From contig CAJUEJ010000014.1 in assembly GCA_910585435.1 (NCBI GenBank), forward strand, positions 1-64,000: a stretch of DNA of 64,000 nt, in the 5' to 3' direction. The notes beneath the pieces are model-generated. The model searched no databases. It had not been told where the DNA came from and was given only the letters and a program-made list of their open reading frames with translations. The stretch is from an uncultured Hungatella sp. (GTDB lineage: Bacteria; Bacillota; Clostridia; Lachnospirales; Lachnospiraceae). Positions 27,053 through 36,040 of this stretch are shown here, in pieces. The position numbers and the translations under genes were made by a program. The number at the start of each line of letters is the position of its first letter. Position 1 is the first letter of the stretch.

Positions 27053-27653
27053 TTAAGAAAGCAGACTCAAGATACTTTGAGGTACAGAGTTAGACTGCGC
27101 CAACATGGACTGAGATGCCTGCAGCAAGATATTATTCTTTGTAAACGCAGTGATCTCATCCGCCATATCTGTATCACGGATACGGCTCTCAGCTGCCGTG
27201 ATGTTCTCGGAGGTTACTCTCAAGTTGTTAACTGTCTGTTCGAGCCTGTTCTGAGCAGCACCAAGTTCTGTACGGTAAGTGGATACTATGTTGATAGAAT
27301 TATTAATTCTGCTGATTGCAGAGTTACCTGCCAAAGTGTTGCCGCTTACTCTGATTCAACCATCAGATGTCCTTGTGTCTGCGTCAACAGAAGTTTTTGC
27401 ATTCCCTAAATGCAATCCGCTCAATCCCAAACCATCAGCTGTCATATTAGCCTTACTTACTGAAATAGTTTCATATCTGCTGGGACCAATCTGAAAAGCC
27501 ATCTTTGCATCCACTTTACTTGTATCAAGATTCGAATACGACGACCAGTACTTTACATTCGTTGTCAAATTTACCTTTTTAAACTTATCAAACTCCCCAG
27601 ACCCCTATGTTTTTTATCAAAGGCCCATTCAGACGGCCTAAATTAGAATCGTA
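27053..27653 (-). pseudogene. fliC: Flagellin pseudogene (5'-truncated, nonsense mutation)
   Basis: The frame carries the variable region and conserved C-terminus of a flagellin (KYWSSYSNLDTSKVDAKM, FQIGPSRYETISVSKANM, then AGNSAISRINNSINIVSTYR to SVPQSILSLLS). An in-frame TGA at 27356-27358 replaces the CGA (Arg) found at this point in the next flagellin (GRIRVSGG), a single C-to-T change. Homology begins near YDSN at 27653, with an apparent frameshift around 27600. The conserved N-terminal ~150 residues, start codon and promoter are missing. It is probably a relic of recombination with the adjacent intact copies. Confidence 0.85.
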
Positions 27654-27667
27654 TAATGATCTTGAGC

Positions 27668-27717
27668 AAAAAAAATACTAAAAATGCTATCCCCCCGGAA
27701 ACACCCGAAAGGATAGC
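27668..27717 (-). terminator. Terminator of second flagellin gene
   Basis: Minus-strand stem GCTATCC / GGATAGC with a loop containing a small GC-rich inner stem (27686-27717), followed by ATTTTTAGTATTTTTTTT. Confidence 0.8.
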
Positions 27718-27822
27718 TATTTTGTTACAGGCCCTATTTTAATTTGCGGCCCGGCCTTTTGCCGGTCCTGAAATTATATTACTTAAATTGCGTTACTATA
27801 TCGCTGCACTGCTACTATTAAA
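27676..27822 (-). repeat. Flagellin 3' intergenic repeat, copy 1
   Basis: About 147 bp downstream of this flagellin gene, including terminator and the hairpin CCGGCAAAAGGCCGG, nearly identical to 29092-29239 behind the next flagellin. It shows that gene plus 3' flank were duplicated in tandem. Confidence 0.85.
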
Positions 27823-28836
27823 TTAAGAAAGCAAACTCAAGACACTCTGAGGTACAGAGTTGGACTGTGCCAACATGGACTGAGATGCCTGCAGCAAGAT
27901 ATTATTCTTGGTAAATGCAGTGATCTCATCTGCCATATCTGTATCACGGATACGGCTCTCAGCTGCCGTGATGTTCTCAGAGGTTACTCTCAGGTTGTTA
28001 ACCGTATGCTCAAGTCTGTTCTGTGCAGCACCGAGTTTTGCACGGTAGGTGGATACGATATTGATAGCATTGTTAATTCTGCTGATTGCAGAGTTACCTG
28101 CTAAAGTATTACCACCACTTACTCTGATTCGACCTTCAGCAGTATAAGTTCCATCTTTAACACCATTCGTAGAACCCGCTAACTGTAATCCGCTCAATCC
28201 CAAACCGGCTGATGTCATATCTGCTTTGCTTACAGAAATAGTCTCATATCTGCTAGGTCCAATCTGGAAGGTCATCTTAGCATCTGCTTTAGATGTATTA
28301 AGAGTACTAAATGAAGACCAATACCTTACCTCTGATGTGGTATTTGCTGTCTTGTAAGGATCTAGATCATTACCTGTTATATTTGTAGTATTTAATGTAC
28401 CAGCTGTAGAATCATAAGCCGGGCTGGCCAATGGTTTAATACCATTGAAGTCTGTATTGTTAGCGATACGGTCGATCTCGTCAAGCAGGTTGTCAACCTC
28501 ACTCTGAAGGTTTCCTCTTGCTACGCTGTTGTAGGTACCGTTAGCTGACTGAGACGCCAGAGTTGTCAGACGCTGTAACATGGAGTGAGTTTCGGTCAAC
28601 GCACCTTCTGCTGTCTGGATCAAACCGATAGCATCGTTTGCGTTATTTACTGCCTGATTCAAACCATTGATCTGAGATCTCATGCTCTCGGAAATTGCAA
28701 GACCTGCTGCGTTATCGCCTGCACGGTTAATCTTATAACCGGATGACAATTTCTCCAGGTTCTTGTTCAAACCGCTCTGGTTGATACCTAAATTTCTGTA
28801 AGAGTTAATCGCCGCTATATTATGTTGAATAATCAT
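27823..28836 (-). CDS. fliC: Flagellin
   Basis: 337 aa, short flagellin with conserved D0/D1 ends and a small variable centre. N-terminal MIIQHNIAAINSYRNLGINQ and LEKLSSGYKINRAGDNAAGL; C-terminal RVTSENITAAESRIRDTDMA and QSMLAQSNSVPQSVLSLLS. Forms the extracellular filament after export by the flagellar type III apparatus. AGGAGGAACATTTT precedes the ATG. The first ~140 residues are identical in protein sequence to the next flagellin. The upstream region has the SigD spacing (TTAA-N15) but a poor -10 (GATATAAA). Ser/Thr in the variable centre (~145-245) are candidate glycosylation sites. Confidence 0.96.
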   Translation of the reverse strand: MIIQHNIAAINSYRNLGINQSGLNKNLEKLSSGYKINRAGDNAAGLAISESMRSQINGLNQAVNNANDAIGLIQTAEGALTETHSMLQRLTTLASQSANGTYNSVARGNLQSEVDNLLDEIDRIANNTDFNGIKPLASPAYDSTAGTLNTTNITGNDLDPYKTANTTSEVRYWSSFSTLNTSKADAKMTFQIGPSRYETISVSKADMTSAGLGLSGLQLAGSTNGVKDGTYTAEGRIRVSGGNTLAGNSAISRINNAINIVSTYRAKLGAAQNRLEHTVNNLRVTSENITAAESRIRDTDMADEITAFTKNNILLQASQSMLAQSNSVPQSVLSLLS

Positions 28837-29083
28837 AAAATGTTCCTCCTATTATTTATGATTGAACTCCTTTCAGGAACCTCCCTGTCCCTGTTCTTCT
28901 TTCAGGAGGGCCTGCCTGAAAGAAATCTGTAAAGCTTTGGTTCTATTTAAACGTTTTCACTTTACATTCCACGTTTATATCTATAAGTCAACATCCTTAA
29001 GCCATAATTTCTTTAGCTTTTCTGTTTCCAACTTCAAACCGGATGTATTGTCTGAATGCTGTTATATTTCCATATGCCTGAAC

Positions 29084-29134
29084 AAAAATTGTACTAAAAA
29101 TGCTACCCCCCCGGGAAATACCCGAAAGGATAGC
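29084..29134 (-). terminator. Terminator of third flagellin gene
   Basis: Minus-strand stem GCTATCC / GGGTAGC with inner CGGG TATTT CCCG (29102-29134), followed by ATTTTTAGTACAATTTTT. Homologous to the terminator at 27668-27717. Confidence 0.8.
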
Positions 29135-29239
29135 TGTTTTGTTACAGGCCCTATTTTATTTTGTGGCCCGGCCTTTTGCCGGTCCTGAAATTATATTACT
29201 TAAATTGCGTTACTATATCGCTGCACTGCTACTATTAAA
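29092..29239 (-). repeat. Flagellin 3' intergenic repeat, copy 2
   Basis: About 148 bp, nearly identical to 27676-27822, downstream of this flagellin gene. Confidence 0.85.
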
Positions 29240-30247
29240 TTAAGAAAGCAAACTCAAGACACTCTGAGGTACAGAGTTGGACTGTGCCAACATGGACTGA
29301 GATGCCTGCAGCAAGATATTATTCTTGGTAAATGCAGTGATCTCATCTGCCATATCTGTATCACGGATACGGCTCTCAGCTGCCGTGATGTTCTCAGAAG
29401 TTACTCTCAGGTTGTTAACCGTATGCTCAAGTCTGTTCTGAGCAGCACCGAGTTTTGCACGGTAGGTGGATACGATGTTGATAGCATTGTTAATTCTGCT
29501 GATTGCAGAGTTACCTGCTAAAGTATTGCCACCACTTACTCTGATTCGGCCTTCGGCTGTATACGTACTGGATTTTACTACCTCTCCATTCAATGTACTG
29601 GACAATCCGCTTAAGCCCAAACCTGCAGAGGTCATATTTGCCTTACTTACAGCGATAGTCTCGTATCTACTAGGACCAATCTGGAAGGTCATCTTAGCAT
29701 CTACTTTTGTTTTGTCCAAGCCTGAATAGCTTGACCAATACTGTACTTTGCTTGAAGTATTAGCTTTCTGCAGATCAGTTACTGAAACGCCAGATTTATT
29801 TGTAACTGTACCCTTTGTATCATCATATCCTGGGTTAGCCAATGGCTTAATGCCATTGAAGTCTGTATTATTAGCAATACGATCGATCTCGTCAAGCAGG
29901 TTATCAACCTCACTCTGAAGGTTTCCTCTTGCTACGCTGTTGTAGGTACCGTTAGCAGACTGAGATGCCAGAGTTGTCAGACGCTGTAACATGGAGTGAG
30001 TTTCGGTCAATGCACCTTCTGCTGTCTGGATCAAACCGATAGCATCGTTTGCGTTGTTTACTGCCTGATTCAAACCATTGATCTGAGATCTCATGCTCTC
30101 GGAAATCGCAAGACCTGCTGCGTTATCGCCTGCACGGTTAATCTTATAACCGGATGACAATTTCTCCAGGTTCTTGTTCAAACCGCTCTGGTTGATACCT
30201 AAATTTCTGTAAGAGTTAATCGCCGCTATATTATGTTGAATAATCAT
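29240..30247 (-). CDS. fliC: Flagellin
   Basis: 335 aa. Same conserved ends as the preceding flagellin (MIIQHNIAAINSYRNLGINQ; SVPQSVLSLLS); the two differ mainly in the centre (~145-245: VTNKSGVSVTDLQKANTSSK against LNTTNITGNDLDPYKTANTT). AGGAGGAACATTTT precedes the ATG, and a SigD-type promoter lies at 30378-30405. The near-identity of the N-terminal halves and 3' ends indicates recent duplication or gene conversion, with the surface-exposed centre left to diverge. Confidence 0.96.
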   Translation of the reverse strand: MIIQHNIAAINSYRNLGINQSGLNKNLEKLSSGYKINRAGDNAAGLAISESMRSQINGLNQAVNNANDAIGLIQTAEGALTETHSMLQRLTTLASQSANGTYNSVARGNLQSEVDNLLDEIDRIANNTDFNGIKPLANPGYDDTKGTVTNKSGVSVTDLQKANTSSKVQYWSSYSGLDKTKVDAKMTFQIGPSRYETIAVSKANMTSAGLGLSGLSSTLNGEVVKSSTYTAEGRIRVSGGNTLAGNSAISRINNAINIVSTYRAKLGAAQNRLEHTVNNLRVTSENITAAESRIRDTDMADEITAFTKNNILLQASQSMLAQSNSVPQSVLSLLS

Positions 30248-30377
30248 AAAATGTTCCTCCTGTTATTTATGATTGAATCACGGCCGGAACCTCCCTGTCC
30301 CTGCCTCTCTCCGAAGAGGGCCTGCTCCGAAGAGACCTGTAAAGTATAATTATGGTAATTCTTACCTTACATTCTAT

Positions 30378-30405
30378 TTATCGTCAAATTTCTGAAAAAT
30401 ATAAG
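30378..30405 (-). promoter_or_regulatory. SigD promoter of flagellin gene
   Basis: Minus strand CTTAT-N15-GACGATAA, one mismatch to the sigma-28 -10 consensus GCCGATAA, with the same -35 style as the next flagellin and the cheA promoter. Confidence 0.7.
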
Positions 30406-30440
30406 CACCTTTCTGGTCTTTTGTCAATTAATTACATCTG

Positions 30441-31334
30441 TCACTGAAGGAGGCTAAGAACACTCTCTATGGTTGCGTTTGCCTGTGCTGCCATGGAATT
30501 GGATGACTGATAAAAAATATTTTCCTTGGTATACTGTGTAAATTCATCCGCCATGGTGGTATCCCGTATCCGGCTCTCCGCCGCAGTCATATTCTCCGAT
30601 GTAACATCCAGATTTTTATAGGTATGCTCCATATGATTCTGGGCTGCACCGAAATCCGCACGGATATCAGATACCGCCTCGATCGCCTTGTCAATCCACT
30701 CTACGGAATCATTCGCACCCTTTTGAGTGGAAAAATCTGTCCTGTTAAGGAACAATGCCGAACTGCTCATATAGTAGCGTGGTACATCCAGCGTCTCCGC
30801 CTTGGAATGACCAATCTGAAGAGTAATATCCGACATTCCCTCTGTCTCTGTCTTCTCTGGTGGGGTAAACGGAGGTGACGTTCTGTTAATAACCGGCTCT
30901 CCATCATCATCCGTCGGAACTTTATCAAACAGCGGAATATCGTCAAAATCTGTGCTTTCACCAATCCGGTCAATCTCGTCTAAAAGTTCCTGTCTCTCAA
31001 AATCCAAGTTTTCTCTCGCCGCAGTCGTATATGTGCTGTTAGCTGACTGAATTGCCAGGGTTTTCATCCTCTCCAGCATAGAATGAACTTCCATCAAAGC
31101 TCCATCACCTGTAGAAGTCATCCCAATGCCATCATCACAGTTTTTCATAGCCTGATTCAGACCACGAATCTGGCTTCTCATCAACTCCGAGATCGCCAGT
31201 CCTGCCGCATCATCACCGGCACGATTAATCCGGTAACCGGAGGACAGCTTCTCAAGATTTTTCTTCATCCTGCTTTCTGCAATTCCTTTATTCCTATTAG
31301 AATTAATACCAGCTATGTTATGTTGAATAATCAT
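30441..31334 (-). CDS. fliC: Divergent short flagellin
   Basis: 297 aa. N-terminus MIIQHNIAGINSNRNKGIAE, LEKLSSGYRINRAGDDAAGL; C-terminus TSENMTAAESRIRDTTMADE, FYQSSNSMAAQANATIESVL. It is clearly less similar to the other three and has a reduced, charged centre (~140-200, PTDDDGEPVINRTSPPFTPP). It could form a distinct filament segment or a minor subunit. A SigD promoter with a perfect -10 is upstream, so it is probably the best-expressed of the array under motile conditions. GGAAGGTGGTAGAACT precedes the ATG. Confidence 0.93.
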   Translation of the reverse strand: MIIQHNIAGINSNRNKGIAESRMKKNLEKLSSGYRINRAGDDAAGLAISELMRSQIRGLNQAMKNCDDGIGMTSTGDGALMEVHSMLERMKTLAIQSANSTYTTAARENLDFERQELLDEIDRIGESTDFDDIPLFDKVPTDDDGEPVINRTSPPFTPPEKTETEGMSDITLQIGHSKAETLDVPRYYMSSSALFLNRTDFSTQKGANDSVEWIDKAIEAVSDIRADFGAAQNHMEHTYKNLDVTSENMTAAESRIRDTTMADEFTQYTKENIFYQSSNSMAAQANATIESVLSLLQ

Positions 31335-31424
31335 ATAGTTCTACCACCTTCCACTCTCTCGATCCGGCTCCCCGGTGGGAAGCTAAGCCGTCGTATTACA
31401 TCCACATCCTTGTGTCTGTTTAAT

Positions 31425-31452
31425 ATATCGGCGGAAATAAATGGTTCATAAG
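31425..31452 (-). promoter_or_regulatory. SigD promoter of divergent flagellin gene
   Basis: Minus strand CTTAT-N15-GCCGATAT; the -10 box (31425-31432) is a perfect match to the Bacillus SigD consensus. Confidence 0.78.
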
Positions 31453-31511
31453 CAAGGTTTTCATAAATTTTCCTTCATATACTGCAAAAAACGCTTCGGA
31501 ACTTGTTATGC

Positions 31512-32645
31512 TTAAACTATCCCATACCTTCTACGGACAGTGTCTCCAGCTTGTTTTGGTGCCGTACCTGCTTTGTGCGCTTTCTCAATGGCCAAAGCCA
31601 CTGCATCCTCATCCATATTTAAAGTCATCTCTAAAAGATGTTCTGAATCACGTATAAGCCTTGCTATCTCCATATGTTTCCCTGTAGTCAGCGCACGAAT
31701 AAACTCTTCGCGAACCTCCTCATTTGGAATGTATACTGCCTTATTGTCAATATCATAAGCCAAATATCCTAAATGTACCAAAAGCGTGAGGACATCATCC
31801 CTGCTTTTGATTGTTGTCAAATCATTTTGGAACGTAGACACATCTATTTTAATCCGGCCTCCTCCCAGCATCTGGACAACTGCTTCTTTCAGGCCATCTT
31901 CATTCAACTCTATATATAATTTAAGAGATTCATAGGTTTCAGACTGCGTCCAGCAATTTCCAATCCGTTTTCGGCGTATTGCCTCTGTTACTGATTGGGG
32001 GCTGTAAATATGTGTTTCATTGCCAATAATATAGCCGTCATACCACTTTTGAATCGTTTCAAAAGCAAATTCCGAATCAGCACATAAGTCCCGAACCTCT
32101 TCTTCTGTAAAGCCAATATATGTTTCCAGGGGCTCCGGCTGAGTCATGGTGTATTCTTTGAAATCGGTCATTGCCGACTGCGTACCGTATTTCTTAATCG
32201 GCAGGATTCCGGTTATATAAACTGCATCAAATATCATATCCGTCCAAACGCTTTTGAACAGTCCTCTTAAAAAGGCAATGTACTCTTTTTGAAGTTTGAC
32301 ATCGTCTTTTGCTTCGCGAAAAAGCGCATCCCATTCATCAATTATCATGATGAACTTGTCGCCAGTTATCTCTGTGGCATAAAGCAGAGTTTCTGCCAAA
32401 TCCGTCCCCTTTTGTATACCGTCAAACATATGCTTCACTTCTGCCAGCACTTCCTGATTGATACTGCGCACAACATCTCTCATATGGGATGCTCTCGATA
32501 TGAAAAGCGTAATATCCAAATAAATCACATTGTACTTGTTCAAAAACTTTTCAAAAGAACTATCCTTGGAAATCTCTAATCCGTCAAAAAGCCCTCTCCT
32601 AATTGCCTCAAATCCGGCATTTCCTATGTTTGTATATTTTCCCAT
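31512..32645 (-). CDS. AAA-ATPase-like/PD-DEXK family protein lacking P-loop and nuclease
   Basis: 377 aa, of the AAA-ATPase_like (PF09820) + DUF1703 family common in gut Firmicutes. The N-terminus (MGKYTNIGNAGFEAIRR) is followed immediately by GLFDGLEISKDSSFEKFLNK, whereas relatives have ~60 residues in between with the Walker A block (RPRRFGK[ST]). The Walker B-like region is present (FIMIIDEWDALFRE), as are KYGTQSAMTDFKEYTM and GFTEEEVRDLC. The C-terminus stops after ALAIEKAHKAGTAP, before the nuclease domain. It is therefore probably a relic, though the frame is open. The start at 32645 has AAGGAGG upstream; a TTG at 32654 is an alternative. Confidence 0.75.
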   Translation of the reverse strand: MGKYTNIGNAGFEAIRRGLFDGLEISKDSSFEKFLNKYNVIYLDITLFISRASHMRDVVRSINQEVLAEVKHMFDGIQKGTDLAETLLYATEITGDKFIMIIDEWDALFREAKDDVKLQKEYIAFLRGLFKSVWTDMIFDAVYITGILPIKKYGTQSAMTDFKEYTMTQPEPLETYIGFTEEEVRDLCADSEFAFETIQKWYDGYIIGNETHIYSPQSVTEAIRRKRIGNCWTQSETYESLKLYIELNEDGLKEAVVQMLGGGRIKIDVSTFQNDLTTIKSRDDVLTLLVHLGYLAYDIDNKAVYIPNEEVREEFIRALTTGKHMEIARLIRDSEHLLEMTLNMDEDAVALAIEKAHKAGTAPKQAGDTVRRRYGIV

Positions 32646-32742
32646 CCCCGGCAACCTCCTTCCCCAACATCTCCTTATATCTGCCCTTCATATATCCCGC
32701 CCCCCGCCTGCTTCCCTGTTTCGAATCAGATTAATTAAATTT

Positions 32743-32771
32743 ATGCTATCATAAAGTCACTTCAAATTCAA
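32743..32771 (-). promoter_or_regulatory. Possible promoter of AAA-ATPase-like gene
   Basis: Minus strand TTGAAT at 32766-32771, 17 bp, TAGCAT at 32743-32748. Moderate match to SigA consensus. Confidence 0.45.
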
Positions 32772-32792
32772 GCGACAACAATACGTTTTATT

Positions 32793-34664
32793 TCAGGACA
32801 ATGGCTTTTCAAACGCCTCTATACATCTTAGGAATCTCTCCCCATACTTCTCAAACTTAAACTCCCCTACACCTGATACTTTCAGCATTTCCTCCCTGGT
32901 CTCAGGCCTTATCATACACATATGAGTTAATGTCTTATCGGAGAATACGATGTAGGGCGGAACCTTTTCTTCTCTCGCTATCTCTGTCCTGAGAGCCCTT
33001 AATTTTTCGAATAGGCTTTCTTCCCTTTCTGTAAACGGCTCTCCTCCCGATATGCCTGTCTTTGTTTTCTTGCTCCTGGATTGTGCTTCTTTTACCGGTC
33101 TGTCTGCTTCTTTAGCCAATTTCATGACAATCTGCCTGCCGTCTTCCATAATCTCTTTTGATTTGGGGGTCAGTTTCACAATGGCATATTCATCAGTGGT
33201 GACAAACAGATACTCTTCTAATTGCAAATGATTCAGCACCTGCCGGATTCTGTAAGTGGGAACTTTGCTTAAGACAGCGTAGCAAGGGTTTTCATTCATT
33301 CGGTAGCTTTTTATCTTAGCCGTATTAGCCCCATGTACCGTATCGATAATTACGGTCGTCCCATATCTCTGCCTGCTGCTCCCGATACAGCCAATCAAAG
33401 CTTTTGCGATTTCCGTCACGTCCGCCTGCTCAAACTGGGTCAGACAGTTGGAACAGTTTCCGCAGTAATTGCTTTTGTACTCACCGAAATACCGCAGGAT
33501 ATAGTCCCGCAGGCATTCATTGGTAAAGCAGTAGAAGGTCATTTTCTTCAGGCGTTCTCTGTCCCGCTCCTGCACCATGGCCCGGGTCACAGGATCCAGC
33601 TCCTGATTGTCCTGATTGTGGTCGATGAACACTTGGTTGGTAATTACATCCTGCCCGGCATAGTACAGAATACATTCTGCCGGTTCCCCATCCCGCCCGG
33701 CCCTTCCTGCCTCCTGATAGTAGGACTCCAGGTTTTTAGGCATGCCGAAATGAAGGACAAACCTTACATTTGACTTGTCGATCCCCATTCCGAAGGCTGA
33801 GGTCGCCACCATAACCGGTACACGGTCATAGATGAAGTCATCCTGATTCTTTTTTCTCTCCCCGTCACTTAAGCCTGCATGATACCTTGTCACCGAAAAT
33901 CCGTCTTTTATCAGCCGCTCGCAGACTTCCTCCACATGCTTTCTCGTCAGGCAGTAGATGATTCCGCTGTCCTCCTTATGGGTCTCCAGGTAATTGCGTA
34001 CAGCCCCGTACCTGTCTTTTACCGTCATGACTCCGAAATACAGATTCCCCCTGTCAAACCCGGTAGTCAGCACCGTGGGCATCTGCAATTCCAGCAAATC
34101 AATGATATCATCCCGCACTTCCTTCGTGGCTGTGGCTGTAAATGCGCTGACAACCGGGCGGCCCGGGAGCCGGTTTATAAACTCCGTAATCTTCAGATAG
34201 CTGGGCCGGAAATCCTGTCCCCACTGAGACACGCAGTGGGCCTCATCCACAGCCACCATGGCAATCCTGCTATGTAACGCAAAGTCCAGGAATTCTTCGG
34301 TCACCAGCCTTTCCGGCGCCACATAGATGATGGGGTAACGCCCCTGTCTGGCAAATTCCAAAGCTTTATAATATTGAGCTGCTGTCAGGGAACTGTTGAG
34401 AAACGCTGCGTGGATTCCGGCCTGGTTTAAGCTTCCTACCTGGTCCTTCATCAGAGAAATAAGCGGAGATATTACGAGAGTGATTCCACCTGTATTTTCA
34501 TTCATCAAAAGCGCCGGTATCTGGTAGCACAGAGACTTCCCGGCGCCGGTGGGCATGATGCCCACCGTATCCTTTCCTTCCAGTATGCTGTCAATCAGGG
34601 TCTCCTGGGCATCCCGGAAGGTATCGTAGCCAAAATATTTTTTTAAGATTTCGTATTTGTTCAC
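32793..34664 (-). CDS. recQ: ATP-dependent DNA helicase RecQ
   Basis: 623 aa from a GTG at 34664. Helicase motifs: MPTGAGKSLCYQIPAL (Walker A), VAVDEAHCVSQWGQDFRPSY (DEAH and the RecQ aromatic loop), SAFTATAT, QEAGRAGRDGE (motif VI). Zinc-binding CFTNEC..YCGNCSNC, winged helix, and a C-terminal HRDC domain (~540-623). It unwinds DNA in recombination and repair. The frame extends to an ATG at 34736, but this would lie ~15 bases from the transcription start and lacks a ribosome-binding site, whereas NKYEILKKYFGYDTFRDAQE is the usual RecQ N-terminus. The GTG has only a distant AAAGGAA, so the start is not certain. Confidence 0.95.
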   Translation of the reverse strand: MNKYEILKKYFGYDTFRDAQETLIDSILEGKDTVGIMPTGAGKSLCYQIPALLMNENTGGITLVISPLISLMKDQVGSLNQAGIHAAFLNSSLTAAQYYKALEFARQGRYPIIYVAPERLVTEEFLDFALHSRIAMVAVDEAHCVSQWGQDFRPSYLKITEFINRLPGRPVVSAFTATATKEVRDDIIDLLELQMPTVLTTGFDRGNLYFGVMTVKDRYGAVRNYLETHKEDSGIIYCLTRKHVEEVCERLIKDGFSVTRYHAGLSDGERKKNQDDFIYDRVPVMVATSAFGMGIDKSNVRFVLHFGMPKNLESYYQEAGRAGRDGEPAECILYYAGQDVITNQVFIDHNQDNQELDPVTRAMVQERDRERLKKMTFYCFTNECLRDYILRYFGEYKSNYCGNCSNCLTQFEQADVTEIAKALIGCIGSSRQRYGTTVIIDTVHGANTAKIKSYRMNENPCYAVLSKVPTYRIRQVLNHLQLEEYLFVTTDEYAIVKLTPKSKEIMEDGRQIVMKLAKEADRPVKEAQSRSKKTKTGISGGEPFTEREESLFEKLRALRTEIAREEKVPPYIVFSDKTLTHMCMIRPETREEMLKVSGVGEFKFEKYGERFLRCIEAFEKPLS

Positions 34665-34757
34665 GGTTTGTGTTTTATTCCTTTTCTGTTTGATTATTGT
34701 ATTCTCATTTTCCCTCTGGCATTGCTGTATATCCATTATTTTCTATAGAATATCTCT

Positions 34758-34792
34758 ATTATAAATAAAGCATACGCAATGTCAACTGCGTA
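34758..34792 (-). promoter_or_regulatory. recQ promoter with palindromic element
   Basis: Minus strand TTGACA (34780-34785), 16 bp, TATAAT (34758-34763). The -35 sits in the centre of a palindrome TACGCA-N8-TGCGTA (34773-34792), which would place a bound repressor over the promoter. It does not match the Gram-positive LexA box. Confidence 0.75.
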
Positions 34793-34828
34793 CACTTTAT
34801 TTTATAAAAATATTAGCCTTTTATTATA

Positions 34829-35956
34829 TTAAGAGCTGTATTTTTTCAAAAATTCCATAAACCCCTTTTTATTCTCAACAGGCGTTGTCGTCGGCCTTCC
34901 CAGATCTTCTCTCGCCCCGATTGCTGCCTCCACTTCTATGAATGCCAGGCCTTTCTCCTTTTTGGCTGTTGTCAGCGCGGCTTTTAGCCCTGTCTCGTCT
35001 GATACATGATAAATCTGCCTGTACCCGCATCCTTTTGCAATTTCAGACAATTTCACAAAGCCGGCAGCCGTAGGCATTCCCCCTACTGACTCATGAGCGC
35101 CGTTGTTGATAACCACATGTATCATATTGTCGGGGGCCATCTGACCGATAACCGCCATTGCCCCCATATGCATAAGCGCGGCTCCGTCGCCGTCAATGCA
35201 CCATACCTTTGTGTCTGGTCTATTTAAAGCAATCCCCAGGGCAATGGAGGAGCTGTGCCCCATGGAGCCTACCGTTAAAAAATCATACTGATGTCCCTGC
35301 CCGTTTTGTTCCCGGATTTCAAATAATTCCCGGCTGGCTTTGCCTGTGGTGGATACGATGGGATGTTCTCCTGAAACTTTCACTATATTTCGAATGATTT
35401 CTTCCCTGGTCATAGTGTGGCTGTTTTTATATTCTGTCCTTCCATCATAGGAAATTCCGCCTTTGCGCACAACAAACCCAACACTTTTCCCTGTAGACAG
35501 AATCCCCCTGAAATCCTCCATGACCATGCGCAGCTGATCCTCGGTTGTCTCTTTTCCTATTATATAGGGCCTGATATCCATATCCTCAAGAAGTTTTACC
35601 GTGACCTTGCCCTGATAGACATGCTGAGGCTCGTCATGGACTCCAGGCTCTCCCCGCCAGCCTATGATGAAAATGACAGGAATCCCATATACATTGTCGT
35701 TTAAGAGGGAGGCGGCGGGATTGATGATATTTCCTTCGCCGCTGTTCTGCATGTAGACCACAGGCACCTTTCCCGTAGCCAGGTGGTAGCCTGCTGCAAT
35801 GGCTGCGCAGTTTCCCTCATTGGCTGCAATAATGTGATGCTTTGGGTCAATTCCGTATGTATTCATCAGATAATTGCACAAAGCCTTCAACTGGGAATCC
35901 GGAATCCCCGTATAGAACTCAGAACCTATGATTTCAACTAAAGTCTCTGCTTTCAT
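34829..35956 (-). CDS. aepY: Phosphonopyruvate decarboxylase
   Basis: 375 aa, ThDP-dependent decarboxylase of the Ppd family. N-terminal Pyr domain with FYTGIPDSQLKAL, AANEGNCAAIAAGYHLATG (catalytic Glu of ThDP enzymes) and YMQNSGEGNIINP; C-terminal PP domain with GSMGHSSSIALGIAL and the ThDP motif CIDGDGAALMHMGAMA...NNGAHESVGG. Converts phosphonopyruvate to phosphonoacetaldehyde, making the preceding PEP mutase step irreversible. Last gene of the 19-gene operon; PEP mutase precedes it by 84 bp. AAAGGAAGATGAC precedes the ATG. No clear terminator follows. Confidence 0.93.
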   Translation of the reverse strand: MKAETLVEIIGSEFYTGIPDSQLKALCNYLMNTYGIDPKHHIIAANEGNCAAIAAGYHLATGKVPVVYMQNSGEGNIINPAASLLNDNVYGIPVIFIIGWRGEPGVHDEPQHVYQGKVTVKLLEDMDIRPYIIGKETTEDQLRMVMEDFRGILSTGKSVGFVVRKGGISYDGRTEYKNSHTMTREEIIRNIVKVSGEHPIVSTTGKASRELFEIREQNGQGHQYDFLTVGSMGHSSSIALGIALNRPDTKVWCIDGDGAALMHMGAMAVIGQMAPDNMIHVVINNGAHESVGGMPTAAGFVKLSEIAKGCGYRQIYHVSDETGLKAALTTAKKEKGLAFIEVEAAIGAREDLGRPTTTPVENKKGFMEFLKKYSS

Positions 35957-36040
35957 GTCATCTTCCTTTCACTTTCTCATGCCAGACATTCCTGTATTGA
36001 ACGGCTTAGATATCTTCCTGGCTATCTTTTTTATGAGTGA

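Noticed and set aside
28974..29002. SigD-like promoter upstream of the flagellin at 27823
   Set aside because: TTAA-N15 spacing is kept but the -10 (GATATAAA) has too many mismatches; not listed as a promoter, only mentioned in the flagellin finding.
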